Shown: positions 11,901-21,194 of the stretch, one piece after another
Position numbering within the stretch: position 1 is the stretch's first letter
Layout of the letters: every line of letters starts with the position of its first letter
Source of the DNA: Cristatella mucedo
Lineage: Eukaryota; Bryozoa; Phylactolaemata; Cristatellidae
Assembly (NCBI GenBank): GCA_009760855.2
Contig: WPIO01000037.1
Span: forward strand, 2,003,501 to 2,067,500
DNA length: 64,000 nt
Direction: 5' to 3'
Made by a program: the position numbers and the translations under genes
The notes under the pieces: generated by a model
Told to the model about the DNA's origin: nothing
What the model saw: only the letters and a program-made list of their open reading frames with translations
The model's database searches: none

Positions 11901-12882
11901 GAAGACGCCAGCTCTCATCAGCTAGCCCAGGCAGGCCCGCTCTGCACAGCTCTCAAGTGTCTAACCCGCTGCCACTGGCGGTCGAAAGTAGGGACTACTG
12001 CAGACGAACACTCGCCACCATTACGGCGAACTGCTGATGCAGGGTCAATGTGCAAAGGACTGCGCTGCTGCTGATGCTGCTGCTGCCACTGGCAAGGCTT
12101 CTGGATTGCAGCAGCCGCCACCGCCACTGGCTCAGCTGTGGCTGCAGCAGCAGCGGCAGCGCCGCCGGGCAGATGCGCTGCACACTAGGAGATGGCGGCG
12201 GAGTACCCGGCGCTCCGCCGCCCGCAGCTGCGCACGCTCACGCACGAGGACGGTGAGAAGCTCCGTCAGGCTGCGCTCGATGCGTCCTCTGTCGTCGTGC
12301 AGATGCCAGCTCCTCTGCTGGAAGTCGTCCTTGCAGGCCGACATGTCCTGCAGGGCGGCCGTCAGCCGAGCCTCGTCCTCGCTCGACTCCAGAAGCACCG
12401 CCGGAGCATCGCCCTAGACCGGCGTAGAACGGAAAGATTGAGAGCCCGAAGGAGGCAGGAAGCAAGGAAAGCAAGCCGCTGGCGGCGGGCAACGACCGCA
12501 GCCACACTGGCGGCGGCAGAGCCGGCGCTGCCACTTCGGCAGGAAGCAGAAGGGAGCGGCGTTTCAGCATGGCGGCAGAGCACCTCGCTCAGCGCATGTA
12601 TGACGGGGTCGAGCTGGTCGTGCAGACGCATGGCGCCGGCGAGCGACTGGAGAAGCGTCCGCACGGCGGCCTTCGATAGGCCGTGCTCGAGGCCGGTGGC
12701 AGCACGAAGGCCGTTCACCAGCGTCGATGCGATGACGACGGGATCCACGTGCAGCGGCCGCGCGTCGCCGCCGCCGCTCGAATGGTGAACGCCCGTGACG
12801 GCGGCGCTGTCTCCCCGGTTCGGCGGTAGAGAGCCACGGTGTGCGGACGCCATTCCAGAAGCGATGTGACTCGGCGGTCGAG
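5762..12882 (-). CDS. NCKIPSD: SPIN90/NCKIPSD homologue, C-terminal leucine-rich half, seven exons
   Basis: Exons (minus): 12584-12882, 12246-12413, 7922-8150, 7715-7795, 6516-6722, 6226-6404, 5762-5956. All six introns are GT-AG and every phase fits, giving 451 aa to a TGA. Blocks match human SPIN90 in order: DDFQQRSWHLHDD, YYQMETRADLKRLLL, LLSTVLPTALAGDV, FMFLLLAFNLHVN, EKILILFNRDG, LFYTNDTNVLIDVLVRQ, DLPHGDK. Known: this half (SPIN90_LRD/DUF2013) binds the Arp2/3 complex and nucleates linear actin filaments. The human N terminus carries an SH3 domain that binds Nck. The most upstream exon opens in phase 1, so more exons exist upstream, but no SH3-coding sequence was found up to the ABCD4 promoter at about 29.7 kb. 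Introns are filled with repeats. Confidence 0.9.
6226..6404 (-). CDS. NCKIPSD: SPIN90 exon
   Basis: Acceptor TATCTTTAG, donor GTATTC. Encodes ATAKFLLDLFSKEETAGLFY, then NVLIDVLVRQIHDLPHGDK. Ends in phase 0. Confidence 0.92.
6516..6722 (-). CDS. NCKIPSD: SPIN90 exon
   Basis: Acceptor TTTGCACAG, donor GTACGC. Encodes EVLNRTFVEFLLEG, LSDVFMFLLLAFNLHVN and TEKILILFNRD, the most conserved repeat block of the family. Confidence 0.92.
7005..7495 (-). mobile_element. LINE-A 3' fragment in SPIN90 intron
   Basis: Minus-strand C-terminal LINE-A coding remnants ([32 protein letters not shown]) and part of the 3' UTR. Lacks the terminal hairpin and TTA tail. Confidence 0.8.
7715..7795 (-). CDS. NCKIPSD: SPIN90 exon
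   Basis: 81 bp between GCTTGCAG and GTAAGA. Encodes DESLALDAAVLLTQLLAAPG and ELPRTHF, aligning with the DHQKLCYSALIL...PYAHYE segment of vertebrate SPIN90. Confidence 0.8.
7922..8150 (-). CDS. NCKIPSD: SPIN90 exon
   Basis: Acceptor CTGTTGCAG, donor GTAGGC. Encodes GADPALCVRVLMQ, the family's YYQME block, and LLSTVLPTALAGDVRNRT. Ends in phase 1. Confidence 0.88.
8453..8668. repeat. exact tandem duplication, 2 x 108 bp
   Basis: The unit beginning CACCAAGAAGATAGG occurs at 8453-8560 and again at 8561-8668 with no differences I can see. It lies in a SPIN90 intron. Confidence 0.9.
8712..8872 (+). mobile_element. SINE-1, diverged copy
   Basis: Contains CGACCGAGGTCGTGGGTTCGAGTC (B box), a GCCAACTGCAAGC body and the 3' end CTATACAAATGAGGCTGTTAAATC. 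The A box region is weak. Confidence 0.65.
8970..9075 (-). mobile_element. LINE-A 3' end fragment
   Basis: Hairpin end AAAGCACCCTCAGAGAACTCG...TCTTTCTAGGCACTTT and a short stretch of 3' UTR only. Typical extreme 5' truncation. Confidence 0.75.
9076..9796. other. SPIN90 intron, no feature recognised
   Basis: AT-rich unique-looking sequence. No coding, RNA or repeat signal I can support. Confidence 0.4.
9797..10160 (-). mobile_element. LINE-B 3' fragment
   Basis: Minus-strand LINE-B C terminus (LWNSLPQFIRNDNYSP, HYLNCSPDSAMLPTF, RMRTESRLGCECAIQNSPA) followed by the family 3' UTR and a TAATG-type tail at 9797-9812. Same ending as the copies at 23531, 39712 and 47200. Confidence 0.82.
10226..10884. 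mobile_element. possible Tigger/pogo-like MITE
   Basis: Flanked by TA on both sides. The left end (CAGTGATGTCAAAGGGTTAC) and the inverted right end (CATTACCGGACATGGTTTGC) are loosely similar, and both continue into TTACGAAC/TTCATAACG-type motifs common near pogo-family ends. It has a palindrome TTTCCCATAG/CTATGGGAAA at 10810-10833. No transposase is recognisable. A SPIN-like MITE is nested inside. The end calls are tentative. Confidence 0.38.
10313..10496. mobile_element. SPIN-like hAT MITE
   Basis: Opens CAGTTCTCAACCTGTGGGTC, then GCGACCCCTTTGGGG. It contains GGGGTCGCCAAAGACCATCG, GGTTGGGGTCGCCACAACAT and GAGGAACTGTAATAAAGGGT, and closes TAGGTAAGTTGAGGACCAATTG. These blocks, in this order, correspond to the two ends of the SPACE INVADERS (SPIN) hAT family as I know it, with the middle deleted. 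No clear 8-bp target duplication was seen. Confidence 0.75.
10915..11027 (-). mobile_element. SINE-2 fragment
   Basis: Minus strand carries GACCGAGGTCATGGG...GTGGGCTTGAGCCC (B box), then AAGAGCCTGGACAGAGATTAGG and a TAGGGTACTGTACGAATG end, matching the SINE-2 layout at 63508. Confidence 0.55.
11028..12245. other. SPIN90 intron, no feature recognised
   Basis: GC-rich sequence with short triplet runs (CTG/GCC at 11391-11425). The open frames here do not resemble known proteins and lie inside the intron. Confidence 0.4.
12246..12413 (-). CDS. NCKIPSD: SPIN90 exon
   Basis: Exactly 56 codons, phase 0 at both ends (acceptor GGTCTAG, donor GTGCGT). Encodes SSEDEARLTAALQDM and the conserved QQRSWHLHDD, then LTELLTVL. 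Confidence 0.85.
12584..12882 (-). CDS. NCKIPSD: SPIN90 exon (most upstream found)
   Basis: Acceptor ATTTTGCAG lies just above 12882, donor GTGCTC just below 12584. Two bases complete a split codon, then 99 codons. It encodes DPVVIASTLVNGLRAATGLE and LDPVIHALSE, the helical start of the leucine-rich domain. An internal ATG (GMASAHRG) could start a shorter protein. Confidence 0.8.
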
Positions 12883-12984
12883 CTGCAAAATCTAAGAGAA
12901 TAAAGTACTGCTTAGGCTGGGGCTAGGTTTATCTAACAGCCTTCACTTTACTTTTTACTTTTACCTTTACTTTAATTTACCTTT

Positions 12985-13552
12985 ACTTCTCACCGACCTG
13001 CACTCGCTACCAGTCAAGCAACGGATCGACTTCAAGGTTTTGTCGCTCACTTTTAGGTCACTTCATTCTTTGGCTCCAGCCTATCTCTCAGATCTACTCC
13101 CCCACCAGGCCAAGCATCGTACCACCTGCTTTTCGGAATCCAACAGTTTCCCAATACCTCTTACAAACCTCAAAATCCTTTGGAGACCGTGCATTTAGTT
13201 CGTATGCTCCCAAAGCCTGGAACTTCCTCCCGACCTGCGTCAGAACATCCCCTGACCTTACCACATTTAAAAAGAACCTAAAAACACCTATTTAGGACAG
13301 CATTTAGTGGGTCCCTGTGATTCGTCCTTTATGTGCTTATGCGTGCTGACACTGTGCATGCTGCCACTAACCACATTTGCATGCTGACCCTGTGCATGTC
13401 ACCCCTAACCATGTTGTTCATGTTGTTTATCAAGCATGATATTAATCACGATTCAATCGCGTTTCCCTTTGCAGCAAATGTAAAGTGCCTAGGAAGAGAT
13501 CGAGTTCTCTGAGGGCGCTTTATCAAGTGCATTATTATTTTTATTATTATTA
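12985..13552 (+). mobile_element. LINE-A 3' fragment
   Basis: Starts within the coding block CTACCAGTCAAGCAACGGAT (ending of the [11 protein letters not shown] segment), includes the C terminus and 3' UTR, the hairpin (13486-13524) and a TTA tail to 13552. Confidence 0.82.
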
Positions 13553-13731
13553 CTTAATTGGACACGGCAATAGAAGTAATAGCAATTCGATCACTACAAG
13601 CCAAAATACAGATAGACCACAGAAAAAGAAACAACCCACAGAGGAAGCAATTAATAATTGTAATGATAACACTTTTGCCAGGTGCCCTCGGTGAATTAAA
13701 TCTCTATCTCTGTCTCTCTGTCTCCCTGTCC

Positions 13732-13735
<4 letters not shown>

Positions 13736-13762
<27 letters not shown>
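13736..13762 (+). repeat. (TC)n microsatellite
   Basis: Dinucleotide run within a short pyrimidine-rich stretch (13700-13775). Confidence 0.9.
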
Positions 13763-13849
13763 CCTCTCTCTGCACTTCACATATGCTGCAAATGAAGTAC
13801 GTCAATGAGGCTAGTCCTAATTGCACAACATCAGCACGCATCAGAGCAG

Positions 13850-14010
13850 ATCCAGAAAATTCTGTGAGGAACATGTACGGTTTTAGCTTATGTGTTAATC
13901 TCGTCATGTCAGGGGATGTGACGTCAGTGGGGAGAGATTTGATGTTGGTTTGAGGCACAGCTAAACGACTCCGAGACAGAACAGTGGGTTCTACACGATG
14001 CTTAGGCTGA
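13850..14010 (-). mobile_element. LINE-A 3' UTR fragment, divergent
   Basis: Minus-strand similarity to the LINE-A C terminus/UTR (same variant as 7005-7150). Its upper end is the 56-bp segment that recurs inverted at 17870-17926. Confidence 0.6.
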
Positions 14011-15285
14011 TAATAATAATGCACTTGATAAAAGCGCCCTCAGAGAACTCAATCTCTTTCTAGGCGCTTTACATTTTCTGCAAAGGGAAACGCGATTGAA
14101 TCGTGAGTAATATCATGCTTGATAAACAACATGAATAACATGGTTGGGGGTGACATGCACAGGGTCAGCATGCAAATGTGGTTAGTGGCAGCATGCACAG
14201 TGACAGCACGCATAAGCACATCAAAGACGAATCACAGGGACCCACTAAATGCTGTCCTAAATAGGTGTTTTATAAGTTCATTTTAAATGTGGTCAGGTCA
14301 GGGGATGTTGTGACGCAGGTCGGGAGTGAGTTCCAGGCTTTGGGAGCAAACGAACTAAATGCACGTCTCCAAAGGATTTGAGGTCTGTACGAGGTATTGG
14401 GAAACTGTTGGATTCCGAAAAGCAGGTGGTACGATGCTTGGCCTGGTGGGGGAGTAGATCTGAGAGATAGGCTGGAGCCAAAGAATGAAGTGACCAAAAA
14501 GTGAGCAACAAAACCTTGAAGTCAAACTGTTGCTTGAGTGGTAGCCAATGCAGGTCGGCGAGAAGTGGTGTGATGTGGCAACTGCGACGCCCACGACAGA
14601 CAAGCCTATCTGCGGAGTTTTGCACCAGCTGTAATCGCATGATTGCACGACATGCCGATAGACCAGCAAGCAGTGAGTTACAGAAGTCAAGACGGGATGT
14701 CACAAATGCATGGACCAACTTGGACGTGGTATCCCTATCTAAACAAGCCCGAATTTTAGCAATGTTATGAAGCTGAAAGTATGCAGACTTGATTGTGGAG
14801 TGATGTGATCGTCTAACGAGAGGTCACTTTGGAACATTACACCTAGATTTCGAGCTGATTCAACAGGAAATATGCTGGCAGAGCCAATTTTGAGCATCAG
14901 CCTTTCCAATTTCTGAATCACACTGGGTTTGCCCATAACTAGTTAAGTTAGTCATATCATCGTTTAGTTGTAGAAATTTTCTGCCATCCATGTGCGGATG
15001 TCATCAATACATGCAGCAAGTGAGTTGAGAGAATTCGAGGTGCTCGAAGGCTGGGAGGGATCAAAGCAAAGGTACAACTGAGTGTCATCTGCATAGAAGT
15101 GAAAGCCTAGATTGTGCTTGGGCAATCACGTCAGCAAGAGGGAGAGTATAGACCGTGAAAAGAACCGGACCTATCACGGAGCGCTGCGGTACCCCATATT
15201 TCAGAGGTACCTCAGATGATCTTTGTCCATTGACGTCAATACTCTGGAGTCTCCCACTGAGATGGGGATCTCCCACTGCTAGGGA
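14011..15285 (-). mobile_element. LINE-A, 5'-truncated copy
   Basis: Minus strand from the RT block [15 protein letters not shown] through the [22 protein letters not shown] region, a frameshifted YADD region, SDLSLDDH and [17 protein letters not shown], to the 3' UTR, hairpin and TTA tail at 14011-14050. Broken by frameshifts. Confidence 0.85.
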
Positions 15286-15289
15286 AGTA

Positions 15290-15530
15290 ATTCTTACAGG
15301 CAGGTTGAAGCGAGAGACTAGAGGTACACGTGACTGACAGAACCCTGGCAGTCGATTCGCTGTTTGATGACTGAGAGCTAGCGCAGGCCGGCGAGAAGCG
15401 GTGCCACGTGGCAGTTGCGAAGCTCAGACAGACCAGACTGGCAAGCCTAGCTGCCGAGTTTTGCCTCAAATTCAAGCACCCAATTGCGCAGCCTGGGAGA
15501 CCTGTACCTGGCACCAAGTGTTTAAGCGAT
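15290..15530 (-). mobile_element. LINE-A-like divergent fragment
   Basis: Minus strand encodes NSAARLASLVCLSFATATW and HRFSPACASSQSSN-like remnants of the LINE-A C-terminal region, more diverged than neighbouring copies. Confidence 0.55.
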
Positions 15531-16350
15531 AAAAGCAGACAGCGAATGATTTGAACCGGAAGGACAGGTGGACGCGAGGAGATTTCAGCTCACGCACGTA
15601 CAGAGCAGCAAAGCGGTCAAGTTAGGTCACATGGAGAATTAATAGCTAGTAGAATTAGTACCACTCTCAACTTGGTGCGAACGCAGTATCTTAGCATGAT
15701 GATGGCATGATGATGGCACACATCCCTTACGTTTGGCAGCCAGGTGAACCAGCCATGTACAGGACGACGACCACTACCCGATGTAACAATTCTACGGACG
15801 TACAGCGAGCACAGCCTAAGCGAGCGCCGGAAAGGTGAACGATCTTAGCGAATATCCTGAGCTATTTCAGCTCCGGAGTCTGGAAGCATTAAAGATCGAA
15901 CTGCGTGCTGATTAACTAGCTCGCTCGGTGCTGATTAACGAGCGGACAAGGCTCGTTAGCATCGGACGTGCGACATTCCGGATGCTACGGACTCGTGACC
16001 GGCGTGATACAGAGAGACGTGAGGCCTGCAATAACAAGATCACCGCACTTACATTTGGATAAAACTGGAGTCACCCACTTAATTCCGCAGGATTGGTCTA
16101 CAAACTACGGCTACGGGCGTAGGGCGAAAGTAGGGCAGTCGGCCAGCAGAAGGCCTGAAGCATTTACCGGAAGCGACTGGTGTCAAGGTCGCTGGGAGCC
16201 GGTCTACCAGGGCCTTGTTCGACTCTGCTGCAACGGCCGCTCGGTGCGAAAGGCTGGGATAGAGCCGTAGTTCGCCGCACAATTTGGAGAGGCTGCACAT
16301 TGGCGAGATTTCCTTTAGTCTCAGAATCATTCATATTGAGCATTAGTTCT
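15531..16350. other. no feature recognised
   Basis: Unique-looking sequence between LINE copies. The 100-aa plus frame at 15968 shows no recognisable domain. Confidence 0.35.
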
Positions 16351-16354
16351 ATAA

Positions 16355-16525
16355 ATACGGAATCGCCACATTTAAAAAGAACTTGAAAACATACCTATTT
16401 AGGACAGCATTTAGTGGATCCCTGTGATTCGTCCTTCATATGCTTATGCGTGCTGACACTGTGCATGCTGCCACTAACCGCACTTGCATGCTGGCCCTGT
16501 GCATGCCACTCCTAACCATGTTATT
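16355..16525 (+). mobile_element. LINE-A 3' UTR fragment
   Basis: TTTAAAAAGAACTTGAAAAC...GACAGCATTTAGTGG and the following UTR, cut off at CCATGTTATTGGCAG where a second LINE-A copy begins. Confidence 0.7.
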
Positions 16526-17878
16526 GGCAGCTTTTGACACCATCGATCACAAAGTACTTCTAGAGCGCCTCTCATCTCGCCTGGGCATCACTGGCACTGC
16601 TCTGTAGTGGTTCAGGTCCTATCTCAGTGGGAGACTCCAGAGTATTGATTTGAATGGACAAAGATTATCTAAAGTACCTCTGAAATATGGAGTACCTCAG
16701 GGCTCAGTGCTAGGTCCGGTTCTTTTCACGGTTTATACTCTGCCTCTTGCTGATGTGATTGCCAAGCACAATATAGGCTTTCACTTCTATGCAGATGACA
16801 CTCAGTTGTACCTTTGCTTTGATCCCTCCCAGCCTTCGAGCACCTCAAATTCTCTAAACTCACTAGCTGCATGCATTGATGACATCCGCACATGGATGGC
16901 AGCAAATTTTCTAAAACTAAACGATGACAAGACTAACTTACTAGTTATGGGAAAACCCAGTGTGATTCAGAGATTGGAAAGGCTGTCTCTCAAAATTGGC
17001 TCTGCCAGCATATCACCTGTCAAATCACCTCAAAATCTAGGTGTCATGTTCCAAAGCGACCTCTCGTTAGACGACCATATCAGCTCCACAGTCAAATCCG
17101 CCTATTTTCATCTCCATAACATTGCTAAAATCCGGGCTTGTTTAGATAAGGATACCACGTCCAAGTTGGTTCATGCATTCGTGACATCTCGTCTCGACTT
17201 CTGCAACTCACTGCTTACTGGCCTACCAGCATGTGCGATCAGGCGATTGCAGCTGGTGCAAAACTCTGCAGCTAGGCTTGTCTGTCGTGAGCGTCGCAGT
17301 TGCCACATTACTCCACTTCTCGCCGACCCGCACTGGCTACCAGTCAAGCAACGGATTGACTTCAAGGTTTTGTCGCTCACTTTTTGGTCCCTTCATTCTA
17401 TGGCTCCAGCCTATCTCTCCGACATACTCCCCCATCAGGCCAAGCATCGTACCACCCGCTTTTCGGAATCCAACAGTCTAGAAATATCTCGTACAAACCT
17501 TAAATCCTTTGGAGACCGTGTATTTAGTTCATTTGCTCCCAAAGCCTGGAACTGCCTCCCGACCTGCGTCAGAACATCCCCTGACCTGACCACATTTAAA
17601 AGGAACTTAAAAACACACCTATTTAGGACAGCATTTAGTGGGTTCCTGTGATTCGTCCTTCATGTGCTTATGTGTGCTGATAGTGTGCATGCTGCCACTA
17701 ACCGCATTTGCATGCTGACCCTGTGCATGTCACCCCTAACCATGTTATTCATTTTGTTTGTTTTTCAAGCATGATTTTACTTACCATTCAATTGCATTTC
17801 CCTTTGCAGCAAATGTAAAGCGCCTAGAAAGAGATTAAGTTTTCTGAGGGCGCTTTTATCAAGTGCGTTATTATTATC
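16526..17878 (+). mobile_element. LINE-A, best-preserved 3' half
   Basis: Begins at the RT motif AFDTIDHKVLLERLSSRLG, with one stop before WFRSYLSG. An open frame of 333 codons (16650-17651) then carries [31 protein letters not shown] (catalytic YADD), [37 protein letters not shown] and [16 protein letters not shown]. This order and the [18 protein letters not shown] signature are typical of CR1/L2-clade LINEs. The 3' UTR ends in the hairpin (17814-17858) and TTA repeats. The endonuclease and RT N terminus are missing. Confidence 0.9.
16650..17651 (+). pseudogene. LINE-A reverse transcriptase, C-terminal two thirds
   Basis: Longest intact LINE frame in the window: 333 codons plus stop TGA. 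It covers RT palm motifs B to E and the C-terminal region, but lacks the endonuclease and RT fingers, so it cannot encode a working protein. Confidence 0.85.
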
Positions 17879-17926
17879 AGCCTAAGCATCGTGTAGAACC
17901 CACTGTTCTGTCTCGGAGTCGTTTAT
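17870..17926 (+). repeat. 56-bp segment repeated in inverse at 13962-14018
   Basis: ATTATTATCAGCCTAAGCAT...GTCTCGGAGTCGTTTA here is the reverse complement of 13962-14018. Both copies sit directly after a LINE-A TTA tail. Confidence 0.8.
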
Positions 17927-18220
17927 CAAGTACTTTATTATTATTATTTTTATTATCATTATCATTCACGAAACCAATAAAGTGGAACTGAGAGTTAGAT
18001 CCTCTGGATTTTTCCAGAAAGTAACTAAGATTAAACGCCATTGTACGGAAACGCATCTTCGGATCTTTGTTGGTTTGGCGAGTGACCATTCGTCAACGCG
18101 GAACGACCGCACGCTCGACAATGAACGCGAGGAATGAGGAACCCTCCGCACAGTTTGACCTGGGCCAGCTGGCGATAGGTAGGTAAAGAGACGAGAGAGA
18201 CGGTAAATGAGAGGGAGAGA

Positions 18221-18984
<764 letters not shown>

Positions 18985-18991
18985 TGCGTTG

Positions 18992-19254
18992 TGTGACAGT
19001 GTCCCCGCCGGCGGCTACTTTTGTGGAGTCTCACGGAGACACGAGCGGGGCGAACGTGAGTGGTAAACGAGACGTAATCTTTATTCCCCCAGCAGGGTAC
19101 ATATACTAGCTGGGGGAGGACTCATTGCAGATAAGGATGTATATCTGTGGTGGGCCACACGCTTACATCACTGGCTGCACCGAGTCAATTGCTCAACCAC
19201 CTGCTGTAGGTGGGGCATACAGTTGTGGCCGATGCTGCTGCACTAATTGCAACA
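18992..19254 (-). mobile_element. possible solo LTR
   Basis: Read on the minus strand it starts TGTTGCAATTAG, has a TATA-like AGTATATGTACC followed 16 bp later by AATAAAG, and ends ACACTGTCACA: a TG...CA unit with core promoter and poly(A) signal spaced as in an LTR. No primer-binding site, polypurine tract or coding region adjoins it. Confidence 0.35.
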
Positions 19255-20890
19255 GCAGAAGCAGCAGGTGCACTCAACAGGAGACCGAAAGTTACAGAGA
19301 ACGTACAATAGCCAGATCCCGATGAGTTCAGCCGTGTTACGATAGCGTTCGAGGCATTTGTAATTTGATTCTTGAACGACAAGGCCTGCATCTCGCAATG
19401 CGATGAACTGCTCGTCGCATTGCGAGATGAGTCACAGAATGAATCGATTCTCCTTATTTTGAAATACTGAGGTGAAACGCGAGCCGCGAGCGGGCGCTGC
19501 GGTGAATCGCTTTGTGGCACAGCGAGTGGCCGGCTCAGACTCAGTTTTAGGGCACACAAGAACTGCTCAGCAGGAAACACCTCCGTCCTAGAGCTTCGAG
19601 CAAGAGGCCGCAGCCATCGTAGTAGAACCATGAGGCGATTGATATTGGCTGGCCTGTCAACCCTAAAGTCCCGGCTAGCAATTTAAGAATAGGGCAACGC
19701 TTGCCCAAGGTCGCTGTCGCCGCCAGCCGTCCTAGAGTTGCTGGACGGGTTTCCGCGAGAACTAGCACCCGTTTCCTCGAGGACGCAGCGGGCTTGATAG
19801 ACGGTTTCCGTGAGAACGAGAGAGGTGGCTGAAGAGCACATGCGTTCTCGAGCTGCGAGCAAGAGGACACATAGGTCGGATCATGAGGTGAGTAATATTG
19901 GCTGGCTGGTCAATCCCTTCGTCCCGGCTAGTTCAATAATGGTAGGGCGACGCTCGCTCAGGGTTACTTCTTCGTCTTCGGTTCCGTCTCGACGCCGTCG
20001 GCGGTAGGTTGCCGGACTCGTTTCTCTGAAAGCGAAGAAGGAGGGCGGGTTGTTCGCCGACAATTGAGGGACAAGACGGGACAGCGCCAGGAGGATTCGC
20101 TGGACTCCACCGAATACGGTCGTATCGCGCCCGAGCTCGCATTTTGCGTTTTTTGTGTTCTGTGTGTGTATGCGCGCACGCGGTCTCGGCAAAAGAATTT
20201 GCCGATGCGAACTAGAAGTAGCTCGGTGTGGTGTGTGAGATATTTTGGTGGTTCGGGCTCCTCCGTCTATTTGGGTCGTTCCCCACTAGAGACGTGGATA
20301 GCCTCAGTGCGGAGACGTGTTTCCTCCGCAAGAGTGCTAATGGTAGCGCGTGAGGTATTCCTGCCGTTAAGGTTTGAAGCGGAGCTCTAGTTCTCCAGTC
20401 AGTTTCTAGGCTCCGGTTCGGACTCCGTCTATTTGGGTCGCTCCCCGCAGTAGGTGTAGGTAGCCTATGTGCGGGGACGTATCTCCCCCGAAAGTGTGCT
20501 TGTGCTGCTGTGAGCCTGCGAGGAATGTGGAGTATGAAACTGGGCTAGACGCGCACGGACATTGTGCGCTTACGAATGAAGCTCAGTAAAATCCCCTATT
20601 CCCGTGTCTCGCTTTCCAATTCACGCCGCGGATTCACGACCCCCTTTAGTAGCGGCAAGTAGGTCAGCGACGGAAACGCTCGTCTCATGGCGGCCTGTTT
20701 ATTTCGCGAAGGCGCGCGCACCGAACTGCATTAGGCGGTAGGCTACGCCGCCGCTCGGTAAGCGCGGCAGGTTACACCTACTCTGCCGAGCCTTGCCGAG
20801 GCTTCACAGTTCCTTAAGGGTCGCGACCTGCCATTTTAAAGATAAAGACTTTATAGCTCGAAAACAACTCGCAGCGACAGAGAGTCAGCG
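19255..20890. repeat. imperfect direct repeats, origin unknown
   Basis: Two direct repeat pairs: GAGC(T)TCGAGCAAGAGG...GGCTGGCC...CCCGGCTAG at about 19588-19720 and 19850-19985 (period about 260), and TCCGTCTATTTGGGTCG at about 20262 and 20425. An inverted repeat CATCTCGCAATGCGATGA/TCGTCGCATTGCGAGATG lies at 19389-19430. The region could be a decayed LTR-element leader. No protein is recognisable. Confidence 0.45.
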
Positions 20891-20898
20891 ACAGATAA

Positions 20899-21047
20899 GA
20901 TGGAGACGGCAAGATGGAGACGGCAAGATGGAGACGGCAAGATGGAGACGGCAAGATGGAGACGGCAAGATGGAGACGGCAAGATGGAGACGGCAAGATG
21001 GAGACGGCAAGATGGAGACGGCAAGATGGAGACGGCAAGATGGAGAC
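20899..21047. repeat. 14-bp minisatellite, about 11 units
   Basis: Unit GATGGAGACGGCAA starts at 20899 and every 14 bp to 21039, essentially identical copies. It is open in several frames, which explains the METARWRRQDGDGK-type frames. Confidence 0.95.
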
Positions 21048-21099
21048 AGAGTCGGGCAAGCATAAACAAAGAGAGGAAGTCAACTGTAGGAAAGTGATA

Positions 21100-21102
<3 letters not shown>

Positions 21103-21132
<30 letters not shown>
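21103..21132. repeat. (GA)n microsatellite
   Basis: Short GA run directly upstream of the gypsy remnant. Confidence 0.85.
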
Positions 21133-21136
<4 letters not shown>

Positions 21137-21194
21137 TGTAGGGCCAGACAGTGAATGGCGTCGCATCTAGATTAAAAGGCTAATGGCTAAATTT

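Noticed and set aside
12192-12788. 198-codon plus frame over SPIN90 exons
   Set aside because: Antisense shadow of the minus-strand exons, with no homology.
20793-21141. METARWRRQDGDGK repeat protein
   Set aside because: A 14-bp minisatellite read in several frames; no start context or partner exon.
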